Source of the DNA: Sphingomonas sp. CFBP 13720
GTDB taxonomy: Bacteria; Pseudomonadota; Alphaproteobacteria; Sphingomonadales; Sphingomonadaceae
Assembly: GCF_014842075.1 (NCBI RefSeq)
Contig: NZ_JACYVA010000007.1
Span: forward strand, 1-64,000
Direction: 5' to 3'
Length of the DNA: 64,000 bases
A model generated the notes under the pieces. It was not told where the DNA came from, ran no database searches, and saw nothing but the letters and a program-made list of their open reading frames with translations. Positions within the stretch are counted from its first letter, which is position 1, and each line of letters opens with the position of its first letter. Both the position numbers and the translations under genes were made by a program. Positions 33,614 through 42,224 of this stretch are shown piece by piece.

Positions 33614-33960
33614 CCACGCGCATCTGTCTTGCGCTCGACCTGGTCGACGATGCGCCGCTGATCGCCGAATACGAACATTGGCACCGCGTCGGCAACACCG
33701 ACCCGGCTGTCACCCGGTCGATTCGTGATGCGGGGATCGAGGACATGCAGATCTGGCGGGCGGGCAACCGGCTGTTCATGATCATCGAAGCCGGCGAACG
33801 CTACAGCGGGGAAGCCAAGGCGGCCGCCGATGCGGCAAATCCTGCCGTGGTCGCGTGGGTCGAAAAAATGCTGCGGTTCCAGCAGCCGATCCCCGTCGCC
33901 GGACCGGACGGCACATGGTATCCGATGGACCGTATCTTCGCGCTGGGTGAACACGACTGA
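33610..33960 (+). CDS. L-rhamnose/L-fucose mutarotase (DUF718 family)
   Basis: The protein has 116 residues. It is a small ferredoxin-like protein of the L-rhamnose mutarotase family (COG3254-type): ICLALDLVDDAPLIAEYEHWHR at 5-26 with the His pair, GIEDMQIWRAGNRLFMIIEA at the second strand pair, and WVEKMLRFQQPIP. It converts between anomers so the dehydrogenase receives its preferred form. It overlaps the SDR gene by ATGA and is last in its operon, followed by a strong hairpin. The family is known for rhamnose, but related members sit in L-fucose operons. Confidence 0.88.
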   Translation: MTTRICLALDLVDDAPLIAEYEHWHRVGNTDPAVTRSIRDAGIEDMQIWRAGNRLFMIIEAGERYSGEAKAAADAANPAVVAWVEKMLRFQQPIPVAGPDGTWYPMDRIFALGEHD

Positions 33961-33967
33961 CCGGGCG

Positions 33968-33991
33968 GGGGGCGCGGCGAGGCGCGCCCCC
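33968..33991. terminator. Bidirectional terminator between mutarotase and GH2 genes
   Basis: GGGGGCGCG (33968-33976) pairs with CGCGCCCCC (33983-33991) across a 6-base loop, between convergent stop codons 36 bases apart. It is followed by GCTTCTTA, a weak T-rich run. Confidence 0.7.
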
Positions 33992-33996
33992 GCTTC

Positions 33997-36630
33997 TTAC
34001 CGCGCCACGACGTCGATCGCCGAAACCACGGCGTCGCCGACCACCCCGGCAAAGTCCAGCGTCAGCATGCCGCCAGTCGCGGTCGCGGGCAGGTCCACCG
34101 TCGTCGCCCGCAACCCGCCACCGGCACGGGCCACCACGTCGATGCGCTGCGTCGCGCCGCCGCTGGCCACCACGGTGAACACCCGCTTGCCCGCCGCCGT
34201 CTCGGTCGGATCGAACAGGTGCAGCGTCACGCGATACCGGCCATCGGGCAGCGGCAGGGCGTAGCGGAAGGCCTTGCCCGCGCGCCAGCTCGCATAGAGG
34301 CGTGGTTCGCCCGCGCCCGCGACGACCTTGCCCGGCTTGCGCGTCTGGTCCGCCGCATAGAGTTCGCGCTGATACGGATTGAGCGTGAAGCCGAGGCCGC
34401 CATCGAAGAAATCGTCCGATCCGTAGCGCGTGCCATTGCCGAGCGTGACGCCTTCCAGCGTACCCGTGCGGACATGGATCGCACGCTGCGGTCCGGTGTA
34501 GCGCAGTGTCATCCGATCGCTCTGCCCCGCCGCCGTGGCGACCACCGCATTGTCGCCCGCGCCCAGCCGAACCTTCGGCCATACGCACACATAATCGGCA
34601 CAGGCGGCACGGCCGATCGACCGTCCGTTGACGGTCAGCATCGCTTCGGGTGCATTGGCATAGGCGCGGATGTCGACCACCGGATAGGCGCGATCGACAT
34701 AACGCCGCCCCGTCAGGTGCAGCACGGGCTTCGTGCTCCACGCCGCCTTGTAGAACCAGTAGGCGTCCTTTCGGACCGTGCGGTCGAACGTCACCAACCC
34801 CTTGGTATTGATGTCGGTACTGTCGCCTTCCTCGCGCAGGTCGCTGGTCGCGTCGAACATCTGCCACACCCATGTTCCCCACAGGAAATCGAGCGGCTTG
34901 AGTTCCTTCCACGACAGTTCGTGGACGACCGCCTGAATCTCCTCGGCCTGCGGGCGATAGATGCTTTCGATCTTTCCGCCATGGACGTTGTCGGTGTGCT
35001 GCGTGATCGCACCGCCCGCGCCATATTCGCCGACGCCGACCGGCAATGTCGGGTTTTCCCGATGATAGCCGCGCATCACCGCGCCCAGCTTCGAAGCGTC
35101 GGACACCCGGCCGGAGACGTACCAGCCGTAATACAGGTTGTAGGCGACCGTATCGGCGGTCCCGGCGGTGCGATCGCGTCCGTCGTCCTTCTCGCCCGGC
35201 AGCACTTCGCAGCACGCGGCGATCGTGGTTGGCCGGGACGGGTCCTCACGCTTCGCTACCACGTCGAGCGCGTTCATCAGCGGCCGGGCGTTCGATGGGG
35301 TCAGCCCCTTCGATGCCCAGTTCGTGATCTCGTTCCCGATCGACCAGACCCCGACCGAGGGATGGTTGTAATTCTGGCGGATCAGTTCGACCATCTGCGC
35401 CTCGGCACTGGCCTTCATCGCAGGCGGCGTATCGGCGACGCCGGGGATCGAGGCGAGGTTGACCAGTCCCAGTTCGGCCCACAACACCATGCCGTTGCGG
35501 TCGGCTAGGTCGTAGAACGGCGTGGCGTGATTGTAATGCGCCAGCCGAACCGAATTCGCGCCCAGTTCCTCGATCAACGCCATGTCCTGCGCATGATCGG
35601 CGGTGGTCAGTGCCCAGCCCTTCTCCTGCCGATCCTGATGACGGTTGACGCCCCGTAGCGGCAACGGCTTGCCGTTCAGCAGGAAGCCCCGGTTCGGATC
35701 GACGGCCACCGTGCGCAGGCCCAGCGGCTGTTCGACGCGATCCGACGCCCCCTGCCCGACCAACTCCACGACCATGCGGTAGAGATACGGGTCCGCAGTC
35801 CCGTTCCAGCGCCGGGGTCTGGCGATCGTCAGCATCGCCTCCCGCTCGACATTCGCCCCGGCGGCCAGCCGAAGCCGTTGTTCGTCGCGCGCGACCGTTC
35901 GTCCGTCATTGTCGAGGATGGTCGTGCGCAGCGTCATCGCGCCCGAGCGGCCATCGTTGCGCAGACGCGTCCGTACCGCCACACGCGCACTGCCATCGTC
36001 CAGTGCGGCGATGCGCCCGTACACACCGGGTCCGCCATGATCGAGCAGGTCGATATGCGCCTGTCCGGTCGTAATCAGCGACACCGGGCGGTACAGCCCG
36101 CCATACATGAAGAAGTCGCCGGAGATCGGCACGACGAATTCGGTGGGGCTGCCCGGTCCGGGTTTGGAATTGTCGACCTTTACCACCAGTATGTTCTCAC
36201 CCGCGCGGATCGCGTCGGTGGCATCGATACGGAAGCGGCTGAACGCGCCTTCGTGACGGCCCAGCTTGCGACGGTTGACCCATATGTCGGCCACGATGCT
36301 GGCGGCGTCGAACTGGAGATAGACGCGCTTGCCCTTCGTCGCGGCGGGCGCAGTGAAGCGCAGCCGATACCAGCCCACCCCGCGCGTCGTGTTCGCATCC
36401 GGCCGGCGGGTGACGGCATAATTGCCGACGCGGTTCCATGTGTGCGGCACCGCCACGCGATCCCATCCGCTGTCGTCATAGGCGGTCGCGGTCGCATCGC
36501 CCGGCACCGCGCCCTGATGGAAACGCCAGCCTTCCGCCAGTTGCACCTCGGTACGTTCCGACGCGGCGGCAGGCGCCGTCACGACCATCGCCGGCACCAT
36601 CATCCCGACCATGCACCACCGTTGCAGCAT
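33997..36630 (-). CDS. Secreted GH2 glycoside hydrolase with C-terminal malectin-like domain
   Basis: From ATG 36630 (GGAGAG upstream) the protein has 877 residues with a signal peptide (ending APAAAS). GH2 order: jelly-roll domain (about 25-190), immunoglobulin-like domain (190-300), and a TIM barrel with GVNRHQD (328-334), acid/base Glu434 in WSIGNEI and nucleophile Glu535 in GVGEYGAGG. DUF4982-like and malectin-like domains follow to the end (FRYALPLPDGRYRVTLHLFDPTE). Specificity could be beta-galactosidase, beta-glucuronidase or alpha-L-arabinopyranosidase, all of which occur as GH2 in rhamnogalacturonan II breakdown. It is divergent from the FAH gene across a motif I site. Confidence 0.88.
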   Translation of the reverse strand: MLQRWCMVGMMVPAMVVTAPAAASERTEVQLAEGWRFHQGAVPGDATATAYDDSGWDRVAVPHTWNRVGNYAVTRRPDANTTRGVGWYRLRFTAPAATKGKRVYLQFDAASIVADIWVNRRKLGRHEGAFSRFRIDATDAIRAGENILVVKVDNSKPGPGSPTEFVVPISGDFFMYGGLYRPVSLITTGQAHIDLLDHGGPGVYGRIAALDDGSARVAVRTRLRNDGRSGAMTLRTTILDNDGRTVARDEQRLRLAAGANVEREAMLTIARPRRWNGTADPYLYRMVVELVGQGASDRVEQPLGLRTVAVDPNRGFLLNGKPLPLRGVNRHQDRQEKGWALTTADHAQDMALIEELGANSVRLAHYNHATPFYDLADRNGMVLWAELGLVNLASIPGVADTPPAMKASAEAQMVELIRQNYNHPSVGVWSIGNEITNWASKGLTPSNARPLMNALDVVAKREDPSRPTTIAACCEVLPGEKDDGRDRTAGTADTVAYNLYYGWYVSGRVSDASKLGAVMRGYHRENPTLPVGVGEYGAGGAITQHTDNVHGGKIESIYRPQAEEIQAVVHELSWKELKPLDFLWGTWVWQMFDATSDLREEGDSTDINTKGLVTFDRTVRKDAYWFYKAAWSTKPVLHLTGRRYVDRAYPVVDIRAYANAPEAMLTVNGRSIGRAACADYVCVWPKVRLGAGDNAVVATAAGQSDRMTLRYTGPQRAIHVRTGTLEGVTLGNGTRYGSDDFFDGGLGFTLNPYQRELYAADQTRKPGKVVAGAGEPRLYASWRAGKAFRYALPLPDGRYRVTLHLFDPTETAAGKRVFTVVASGGATQRIDVVARAGGGLRATTVDLPATATGGMLTLDFAGVVGDAVVSAIDVVAR

Positions 36631-36657
36631 GCTACTCTCCACGACCATCATTTGACG

Positions 36658-36673
36658 TATGACGTATTATGAC
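36658..36673. promoter_or_regulatory. Motif I site between GH2 and FAH genes
   Basis: TATGACGTATTATGAC is the copy closest to the consensus. It lies 28 bases upstream of the GH2 start and 73 bases upstream of the FAH start, in a divergent promoter region. Confidence 0.7.
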
Positions 36674-36745
36674 CTAATCGTAACGGGCTCGCCGTGGCGA
36701 GTAAACCGGCTATGATCGTCGTTCGGTCAGATGGAGAATGTCCAA

Positions 36746-37603
36746 GTGAAGCTGTGTCGTTACGGTAGCCCGAATGTCGAAAAACCCGGTGTCGTCGATG
36801 CAGAGGGTCGTATCCGCGACCTGTCGTCCGTCGTCGGCGACCTGTCCGGCGACGCGCTGTCCCCTGCGTCGCTGGCGCGGATCGCCGCGATCGATCCTGC
36901 GACGCTGCCGCTGGCGACCGGCGATCTGCGCTACGGACCGCCGGTTGCGGGCACGCGCAAGTTCATCGCGATCGGCCTGAACTATGCCGACCATGCCGCC
37001 GAATCCAATTTGCCGATCCCGGAAGAACCGGTCGTATTCAGCAAATGGGTCAATTGCATCCAGGGGCCGAACGACCCGGTGGTGATCCCCAAGGATTCGC
37101 TGAAGACCGATTGGGAAGTCGAGCTGGGCGTCGTCATCGGCACCGAAGCGAGCCATGTCAGCGAAGCAGACGCGCTGTCGCACGTCGCCGGCTATTGCGT
37201 CGTCAACGACGTGTCCGAACGGCATTGGCAGGTCGAACGCGGCCCGACGTGGGACAAGGGCAAGGGCTTTCCGACGTTCGGCCCGGTCGGCCCGTGGCTG
37301 GTCACGGCGGACGAAGCGGGCGATCCGCAGGCGCTGTCGATGTGGCTGTCGGTCAACGGGCGCCGGATGCAGAACGGATCGAGCGCGACAATGATCTTCA
37401 CCGTGGCGCAGATCATCGCCTATCTTTCGCAATTCATGACGCTGGAACCCGGCGACATCATCACCACGGGCACGCCACCCGGCGTCGGTCTCGGCCAGAA
37501 GCCCGAGCCATGGTATCTGAAAGCCGGCGACGTCGTCACGCTGGGTATCGAACGGCTGGGCGAACAGCGGCAGGATTTCGTCGCATGGGCCGCACGGACC
37601 TGA
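36746..37603 (+). CDS. FAH-family hydrolase, 2,4-diketo-3-deoxy-L-fuconate/L-rhamnonate hydrolase type
   Basis: From GTG 36746 (GGAG nine bases upstream) the protein has 285 residues, the usual size; an ATG at 36731 without a ribosome binding site is less likely. Fumarylacetoacetase-fold features are the start VKLCRYGSPNVEKPGVVD, IGLNYADHAAESNLPIP, FSKWVNCIQGPND, metal ligands in DWEVELGVVIG and VVNDVSERHWQ, and TTGTPPGVG near 245. It would split the 2,4-diketo-3-deoxy acid into pyruvate and lactate, the last step of the pathway whose other genes lie at 28927-33960. It is followed by GH28 34 bases later. Confidence 0.87.
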   Translation: MKLCRYGSPNVEKPGVVDAEGRIRDLSSVVGDLSGDALSPASLARIAAIDPATLPLATGDLRYGPPVAGTRKFIAIGLNYADHAAESNLPIPEEPVVFSKWVNCIQGPNDPVVIPKDSLKTDWEVELGVVIGTEASHVSEADALSHVAGYCVVNDVSERHWQVERGPTWDKGKGFPTFGPVGPWLVTADEAGDPQALSMWLSVNGRRMQNGSSATMIFTVAQIIAYLSQFMTLEPGDIITTGTPPGVGLGQKPEPWYLKAGDVVTLGIERLGEQRQDFVAWAART

Positions 37604-37637
37604 CCCGATGATCGTGCGGAACGCGGGGGATGGGATC

Positions 37638-39008
37638 GTGAACGGACGCCGGACCCTGTTGCGCGGCCTTGCCGGCACGCTGTCGATGGCTGCTGCCCCC
37701 GGCATCGCGCTGGGGCAGCGGCAACGCACGATCGACATTCGCGATCATGGTGCGATCGGCGACGGACGAACCGTCAATACCGCCGCCATCCAGCGCGCCA
37801 TCGACGCATGCGCAGCGGGCGGCGGCGGCATGATCGCTGTCCCCGCCGGGGTGTTCGTCAGCGGTTCGATCATCCTGCGACCGGGGGTCGGCATGGCGTT
37901 GCTGCGCGGCGCGGTGCTGAAGGGATCGGCCCGCCTGTCCGATTATCCGCTGGTCCTGCGGCGCTTTGCCGAAGCCTATCCCGAACCGCTGCGGCTGGCG
38001 CTGGTCAACGCGACGGGCAACCATGGCCTGCGCATCGTCGGGCCGGGAACGCTCGACGGACAGGGCGATCCGTTCTGGCGGAAGTTCTTCGAAATGCCCG
38101 ACGAATATGTCGGCACGGCGAAGGTCCAGTATCACCTGCCGCAACTCTGCGCGATCGAGGACTGTAACGACGTTCTGGTCAGCGGCGTGACGTTCAAGGA
38201 CCCGGCGTTCTGGAACCTGCACCTCTATCGCTGTCGCCGCGCGGTGATCGAGGATTGCGCGTTCGAGGTGCCGCATGTGATCCGCGCACCCAGCAGTGAC
38301 GGAATCGACCTCGACAGTTGCCAGGACGTGGTCGTGCGGCGCTGCCGGTTCTCGGTCGACGACGACTGCATCGCGCTGAAGGGGACACAGGGGCCGGGGG
38401 CGGCCGCCTATGCCGAAGCGCCGCCGGTCGAGCGCATCCACATCCACGATTGCGTGTTCGAACATGGGCTGGGCTGTGTCACGTACGGCAGCAACGCGAC
38501 GGTCGTGCGCGACGTGCGGGTCGAACGGATCACCAATGTCGGCGACATTCCGACCATCCGGTTCAAGGTGCGGCCCGACACGCCCGGACAGGTCTATGAA
38601 AAGCTGCGGGTCAAGGGCGTACGGCTGGCCGAAGCACCGACGCCGACTTCCCGCTGGCACAATGACGAGGTGTTTTATGGCACCGACATTCCAAATTTCA
38701 GCATGAGCGATCCGGCGATCGGCCTGATCGTCAACGCCCGGCTTACGCATGGGACAAAGGTCGCGCCGAAGATGCCCGGCGCGATCATCCGCGATGTCGT
38801 GATCGAGGATGTGCGCGGGACGACGCGCGGTTTTGGCAGCATCTCGGGCAACCCGACCACCACGATCAGCGACTTCGTGTTGCGGAACATCGACGTGCGA
38901 CTGACCGATCCCGACCGGACCGCCCTGATCGCCCGCGACACGACGAATATCCGTATGGAAAACGTTCGGGTGAACGGTGCGCCGGGGCGGATCGTAACTG
39001 GCGCGTAG
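37638..39008 (+). CDS. GH28 polygalacturonase-type hydrolase, Tat-exported
   Basis: From GTG 37638 (GGGGGATGGGATC upstream) the protein has 456 residues; ATG 37608 is an alternative without a ribosome binding site. The N-terminus is a Tat signal (GRRTLLRGLAG). GH28 motifs: IRDHGAIGDGRTVNTAAIQRAIDAC, SSDGIDLDSC (219-228), VDDDCIALKG (240-249) and EHGLGCVTYGSN, the last close to the family's G-H-G segment. It differs strongly from the GH28 at 23095, so the two probably have different specificities, for example endo- and exo-acting or xylogalacturonan versus rhamnogalacturonan. Cotranscribed with the FAH gene. Confidence 0.88.
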   Translation: MNGRRTLLRGLAGTLSMAAAPGIALGQRQRTIDIRDHGAIGDGRTVNTAAIQRAIDACAAGGGGMIAVPAGVFVSGSIILRPGVGMALLRGAVLKGSARLSDYPLVLRRFAEAYPEPLRLALVNATGNHGLRIVGPGTLDGQGDPFWRKFFEMPDEYVGTAKVQYHLPQLCAIEDCNDVLVSGVTFKDPAFWNLHLYRCRRAVIEDCAFEVPHVIRAPSSDGIDLDSCQDVVVRRCRFSVDDDCIALKGTQGPGAAAYAEAPPVERIHIHDCVFEHGLGCVTYGSNATVVRDVRVERITNVGDIPTIRFKVRPDTPGQVYEKLRVKGVRLAEAPTPTSRWHNDEVFYGTDIPNFSMSDPAIGLIVNARLTHGTKVAPKMPGAIIRDVVIEDVRGTTRGFGSISGNPTTTISDFVLRNIDVRLTDPDRTALIARDTTNIRMENVRVNGAPGRIVTGA

Positions 39009-39060
39009 GGCACCCTGCCGTCCAGCCATCGCACGGGACTTCGAGGATAGCGTTTGCATC

Positions 39061-39087
39061 CCAGTCGTCTTATATATCATATACGAT
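39061..39087. promoter_or_regulatory. Composite operator: motif I right half joined to motif II
   Basis: CGTCTTATAT at 39066-39075 equals the right half of motif I, and ATCATATACGAT at 39076-39087 is a motif II site with one mismatch to ATCGTATACGAT. The site ends two bases before the ATG at 39090. It is the only place where both site types touch. Confidence 0.55.
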
Positions 39088-39089
39088 AC

Positions 39090-40118
39090 ATGGACGATGA
39101 TTTGATTTCGATGACGCTGGAAGAGGTCCGCGGCTATGCCCACGCAACGCTGACAGCGGTCGGACTGTCCCCGGCGCATGTGACGGCGGTGGCCGAGACG
39201 ATGGTCGCCGGCGAGCGTGATGGCTGCGGATCGCACGGCCTCTATCGCCTGCTGGTCGCGGCGCACAGCGTGGCGGTGGGCACCGTCGTGCCCGACGCGG
39301 TGCCGGTGCTGACCAGTCCCCGGGCGGGGCTGATCCGCGTCGATGGTGGCGGCGGCTTCGCGCAACTGGCGTTCGAGACGGGCCGCGCGCCACTGGTCGC
39401 GGCGGCGCGGGCGAATGGCATCGCCGCGCTCGCGCTGAACAACATCGTCCATTTCGCGGCGCTGTGGCCGGAGGTCGAGGCGCTGGCCGAAGACGGGCTG
39501 GTCGCGCTTGCCTGTACGCCCAGCCATGCGTGGGTCGCACCAGCCGGGGGTACGAAGCCGCTGTTCGGAACCAACCCCATCGCGTTCGGCTGGCCTCGAC
39601 CGGGATCGTTGCCGTTCGTGTTCGACTTTGCGACGTCGAAGGTGGCGCGCGGCGAGATCGAGCTGCACCGCCGCGCGGGCAAGCCGGTGCCACCCGACTG
39701 GGGCCATGCCGCCGACGGCAGCACGACTACCGATGCTGAAGCCGTTCTGGCCGGGGCGATGCGGACGTTCGGCGGGCATAAGGGATCGGCGCTGGCGACG
39801 ATGGTCGAACTGATCGCAGGACCGCTGATCGGCGACCTGACCAGCGCCGGATCGCTGGCCGCCGATGCCGGGCGCAAGGGATCGCCGATCGGCGGCGAAC
39901 TGATCCTCGCGATCGACCCCGCCGGGTTTCTCGGCACCGCCGCCGCAGACCATCTGACCCGCGCCGAAGCGGTCTTCGCCGGGATCGAGGGTCAGGGCGC
40001 GCGCCTGCCCGGTGCGCGTCGCCATGCGGCACGGGCGGTCAGCCTGCGCGACGGGGTTCGCGTGCCGCGGCGGTTGATTGCCGACATCGACGCTGTGGTA
40101 CGGGATGCCGCCCGATGA
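39090..40118 (+). CDS. Ldh2-family NAD(P)H oxidoreductase, Delta1-pyrroline-2-carboxylate reductase type
   Basis: From ATG 39090 the protein has 342 residues; ATG 39111 is also possible because 39090 sits directly after the operator with no ribosome binding site. The family is the malate/L-sulfolactate dehydrogenase group: GERDGCGSHGLYRL near 40 with the catalytic His, NNIVHFAALWPEVE near 115, FGTNPIAFGWPRP and FGGHKGSALATMVELIAG. The GERDGxxSHG segment is closest to Delta1-piperideine-2-carboxylate/Delta1-pyrroline-2-carboxylate reductases of proline and lysine metabolism. With hydroxyproline genes nearby, reduction of a cyclic imino acid is the best guess. It overlaps the peptidase gene by ATGA. 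Confidence 0.75.
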   Translation: MDDDLISMTLEEVRGYAHATLTAVGLSPAHVTAVAETMVAGERDGCGSHGLYRLLVAAHSVAVGTVVPDAVPVLTSPRAGLIRVDGGGGFAQLAFETGRAPLVAAARANGIAALALNNIVHFAALWPEVEALAEDGLVALACTPSHAWVAPAGGTKPLFGTNPIAFGWPRPGSLPFVFDFATSKVARGEIELHRRAGKPVPPDWGHAADGSTTTDAEAVLAGAMRTFGGHKGSALATMVELIAGPLIGDLTSAGSLAADAGRKGSPIGGELILAIDPAGFLGTAAADHLTRAEAVFAGIEGQGARLPGARRHAARAVSLRDGVRVPRRLIADIDAVVRDAAR

Positions 40119-41854
40119 ACCGGACGATCTTCCCCGCGCTGCTTCTCGCCTCGATCGCGATGCCGGCGATGGCGCAGGACGCGGATACGCGCTTCACTGC
40201 ATTGGCCGCAGACGAATATCGCTGGCGCAAGACGCTGGCGGGTCCGGGAGAGGACGCCCCGCCCAGTCCCGACAGCACCCTGCCCGACGTGAGTCCGGCG
40301 ATGCAGGCCGCGAAGACCGCGCGCTGGACCGCGACCGCACGCGCGCTGGCGACGATCGATCCGGCCACGCTATCGCCCGGCAAGCGCGACAATTACCTCG
40401 TCTATCGCGCGCAGATCGACGCGCTCGTCGATCAGCAACGCTTCCGCGACTATGAAAAGCCGCTGACCGCCGACACCAGCTTCTGGATCGACGTGACCGC
40501 CATGGTGCGTGAGGAACCACGGACGCAGGCGGACTATCGCGGCTATCTCCGGCGGCTCCACGACATTCCGCGCTTTTACGGACAACAGGTTACCAATATG
40601 CGCGCGGGCCTGTCGCGCGGCTTTACGCCACCCGCGATTACGTTGCAGGGTCGCGATGCGGGCGTGGCAGCGGTGGTCGAGGCCGGCGGTGGCGAAGCGT
40701 CCCCCTTCTTTGCGCCATTCCGGACGATGCCGGACGCGATCCCCGCCGATGTGCGAACGGCGCTGCGCGCAGAGGCGTTGCGGACGATTTCCGCCGAGGT
40801 GGTGCCGGCGCATGCCCGGTTGCTGGCGTTTCTGCGCGACGAATATGTCCCCGGCGCGCGGACGACGCTGGCCGCGTACGACTTGCCCGACGGACGGGCC
40901 TATTATGCGTCCAAGATCCGCGAATATGTCACCCGCGATCTGACTGCCGACCAGATCCACCGGATCGGCGTCGCGGAGGTAGCGCGCATCCGCGCACGCA
41001 TGACTAACGTGATGGCAGAGGTGAAGTGGAAGGGCGACCTGTCCGGCTTTCTGCAATTCCTGCGCACCGATCCGCAATTTTATGTCGGTACGCCGCAGGC
41101 GCTGCTCGACCGCGCGGCTTGGACCGCCAAACAGTTCGACGGCAAGGCGTCGCGATGGTTCAACCGGATGCCGCGCGCGCGTTTCGCGATCGAGCCGGTC
41201 CCCGCCGATCTTGCGCCCTTCTACACCGGAGGGCGCGGCGGCCCGGGCATCTTCCTGCTCAACACCTGGAACCTGCCTGCGCGCCCGCTCTATTCGCTGC
41301 CTGCACTGACGCTGCACGAAAGTGCGCCGGGCCATGCGTGGCAGATGCCGTTCGCCGCCGAACTCGACGACCTGCCCGATTATCGGCGGGAGACGTATAT
41401 TTCGGCCTATGGCGAAGGCTGGGCGCTGTACGCCGAAGCGCTGGGTGAGGAGATGGGCATGTACGGCACGCCGTACGAGGTGTTCGGCATGCTGAGCTAT
41501 CAGATGTGGCGCGCTGCCCGGCTGGTGGTCGACACCGGCATCCACGCAAAGGGCTGGTCGCGCGAACGGGCACAGGCGTTCCTGCGGGACAATACGGCGC
41601 TGTCGAACCATGAAATCACGACCGAGGTCGACCGCTACATCGCGTGGCCCGGACAGGCATTGAGCTATTATATGGGTGAGATGGCGTTCGTCGACGGGCG
41701 GGCACGGGCGCAGAAGGCGCTGGGCGAAAAGTTCGATGTTCGCGCGTTCCACGATGCGATGCTGTCGCTGGGATCGGTGACGCTGCCGATGATCGACGCG
41801 CGTGTTGACCGGTTCATCGCCGATGGCGGCCGGGGGCCATATCCGCTGAAGTGA
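40115..41854 (+). CDS. Secreted DUF885 metallopeptidase
   Basis: The protein has 579 residues with a clear signal peptide (IFPALLLASIAMPAMAQ). The DUF885 family motif is HESAPGH (401-407), followed by GEGWALYAEALGEEMG with the third ligand Glu, and NTALSNHEITTEVDRYIAWPGQALSYYMGE near the C-terminus. Such proteins are zinc-dependent peptidases related in fold to M32/M3 enzymes. It is coupled to the Ldh2-type gene under a motif II site. A periplasmic or secreted peptidase regulated with hydroxyproline catabolism suggests it trims peptides; whether it favours proline-rich ones is untested. Confidence 0.85.
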   Translation: MNRTIFPALLLASIAMPAMAQDADTRFTALAADEYRWRKTLAGPGEDAPPSPDSTLPDVSPAMQAAKTARWTATARALATIDPATLSPGKRDNYLVYRAQIDALVDQQRFRDYEKPLTADTSFWIDVTAMVREEPRTQADYRGYLRRLHDIPRFYGQQVTNMRAGLSRGFTPPAITLQGRDAGVAAVVEAGGGEASPFFAPFRTMPDAIPADVRTALRAEALRTISAEVVPAHARLLAFLRDEYVPGARTTLAAYDLPDGRAYYASKIREYVTRDLTADQIHRIGVAEVARIRARMTNVMAEVKWKGDLSGFLQFLRTDPQFYVGTPQALLDRAAWTAKQFDGKASRWFNRMPRARFAIEPVPADLAPFYTGGRGGPGIFLLNTWNLPARPLYSLPALTLHESAPGHAWQMPFAAELDDLPDYRRETYISAYGEGWALYAEALGEEMGMYGTPYEVFGMLSYQMWRAARLVVDTGIHAKGWSRERAQAFLRDNTALSNHEITTEVDRYIAWPGQALSYYMGEMAFVDGRARAQKALGEKFDVRAFHDAMLSLGSVTLPMIDARVDRFIADGGRGPYPLK

Positions 41855-42224
41855 TCGCCCCCCCCCGCCCCGGCCGGGTACGATGGCCCCGCCGGCCCGC
41901 TGTCACATAGTGAATGCGGCGCTCGTCTCCGGCGGCTCACAGCCAGCGGCCGTACGAAGATTGCGGATGGAACATGCGGTGGCCACTGGCCCCGCCGGCA
42001 CGGAAAAAAATGGCAGCCGAGGTTGCCGGGTCGCGCTGGATGCTACAACCTCGCCATCCCTAACCGCCCGGGATTGTGCGGAATCGTTATCGGCCATTGT
42101 TCGAGCGGCACGGCCGTCCTTTCCGGCAACCATCATAATCCGATCGTGCATCGTTCGTTTCAGACCTTGCTCGGCGCGCGGCATCATCGTATACGATATT
42201 CCTAAATCAGCTTCGGGAACTATG
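41855..42224. other. Intergenic region with a 9-C run and motif II operator
   Basis: A run of nine C starts just after the peptidase stop. The rest shows no gene or convincing hairpin until the motif II site at 42186. An open frame continuous with the downstream gene exists but lacks protein character. Confidence 0.5.
42186..42197. promoter_or_regulatory. Motif II site upstream of the hydroxyproline operon
   Basis: ATCGTATACGAT is a perfect 12-bp palindrome, 27 bases before the start codon of the deaminase-like gene. The same palindrome is found upstream of the GH127 gene. It is the probable operator of the GntR regulator encoded in this operon at 44199. Confidence 0.75.

Noticed and set aside
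37536..40025. Minus-strand open frame of about 830 codons opposite GH28 and the Ldh2-type gene
   Set aside because: It spans two genuine genes with strong family motifs on the other strand; composition is that of an antisense shadow.
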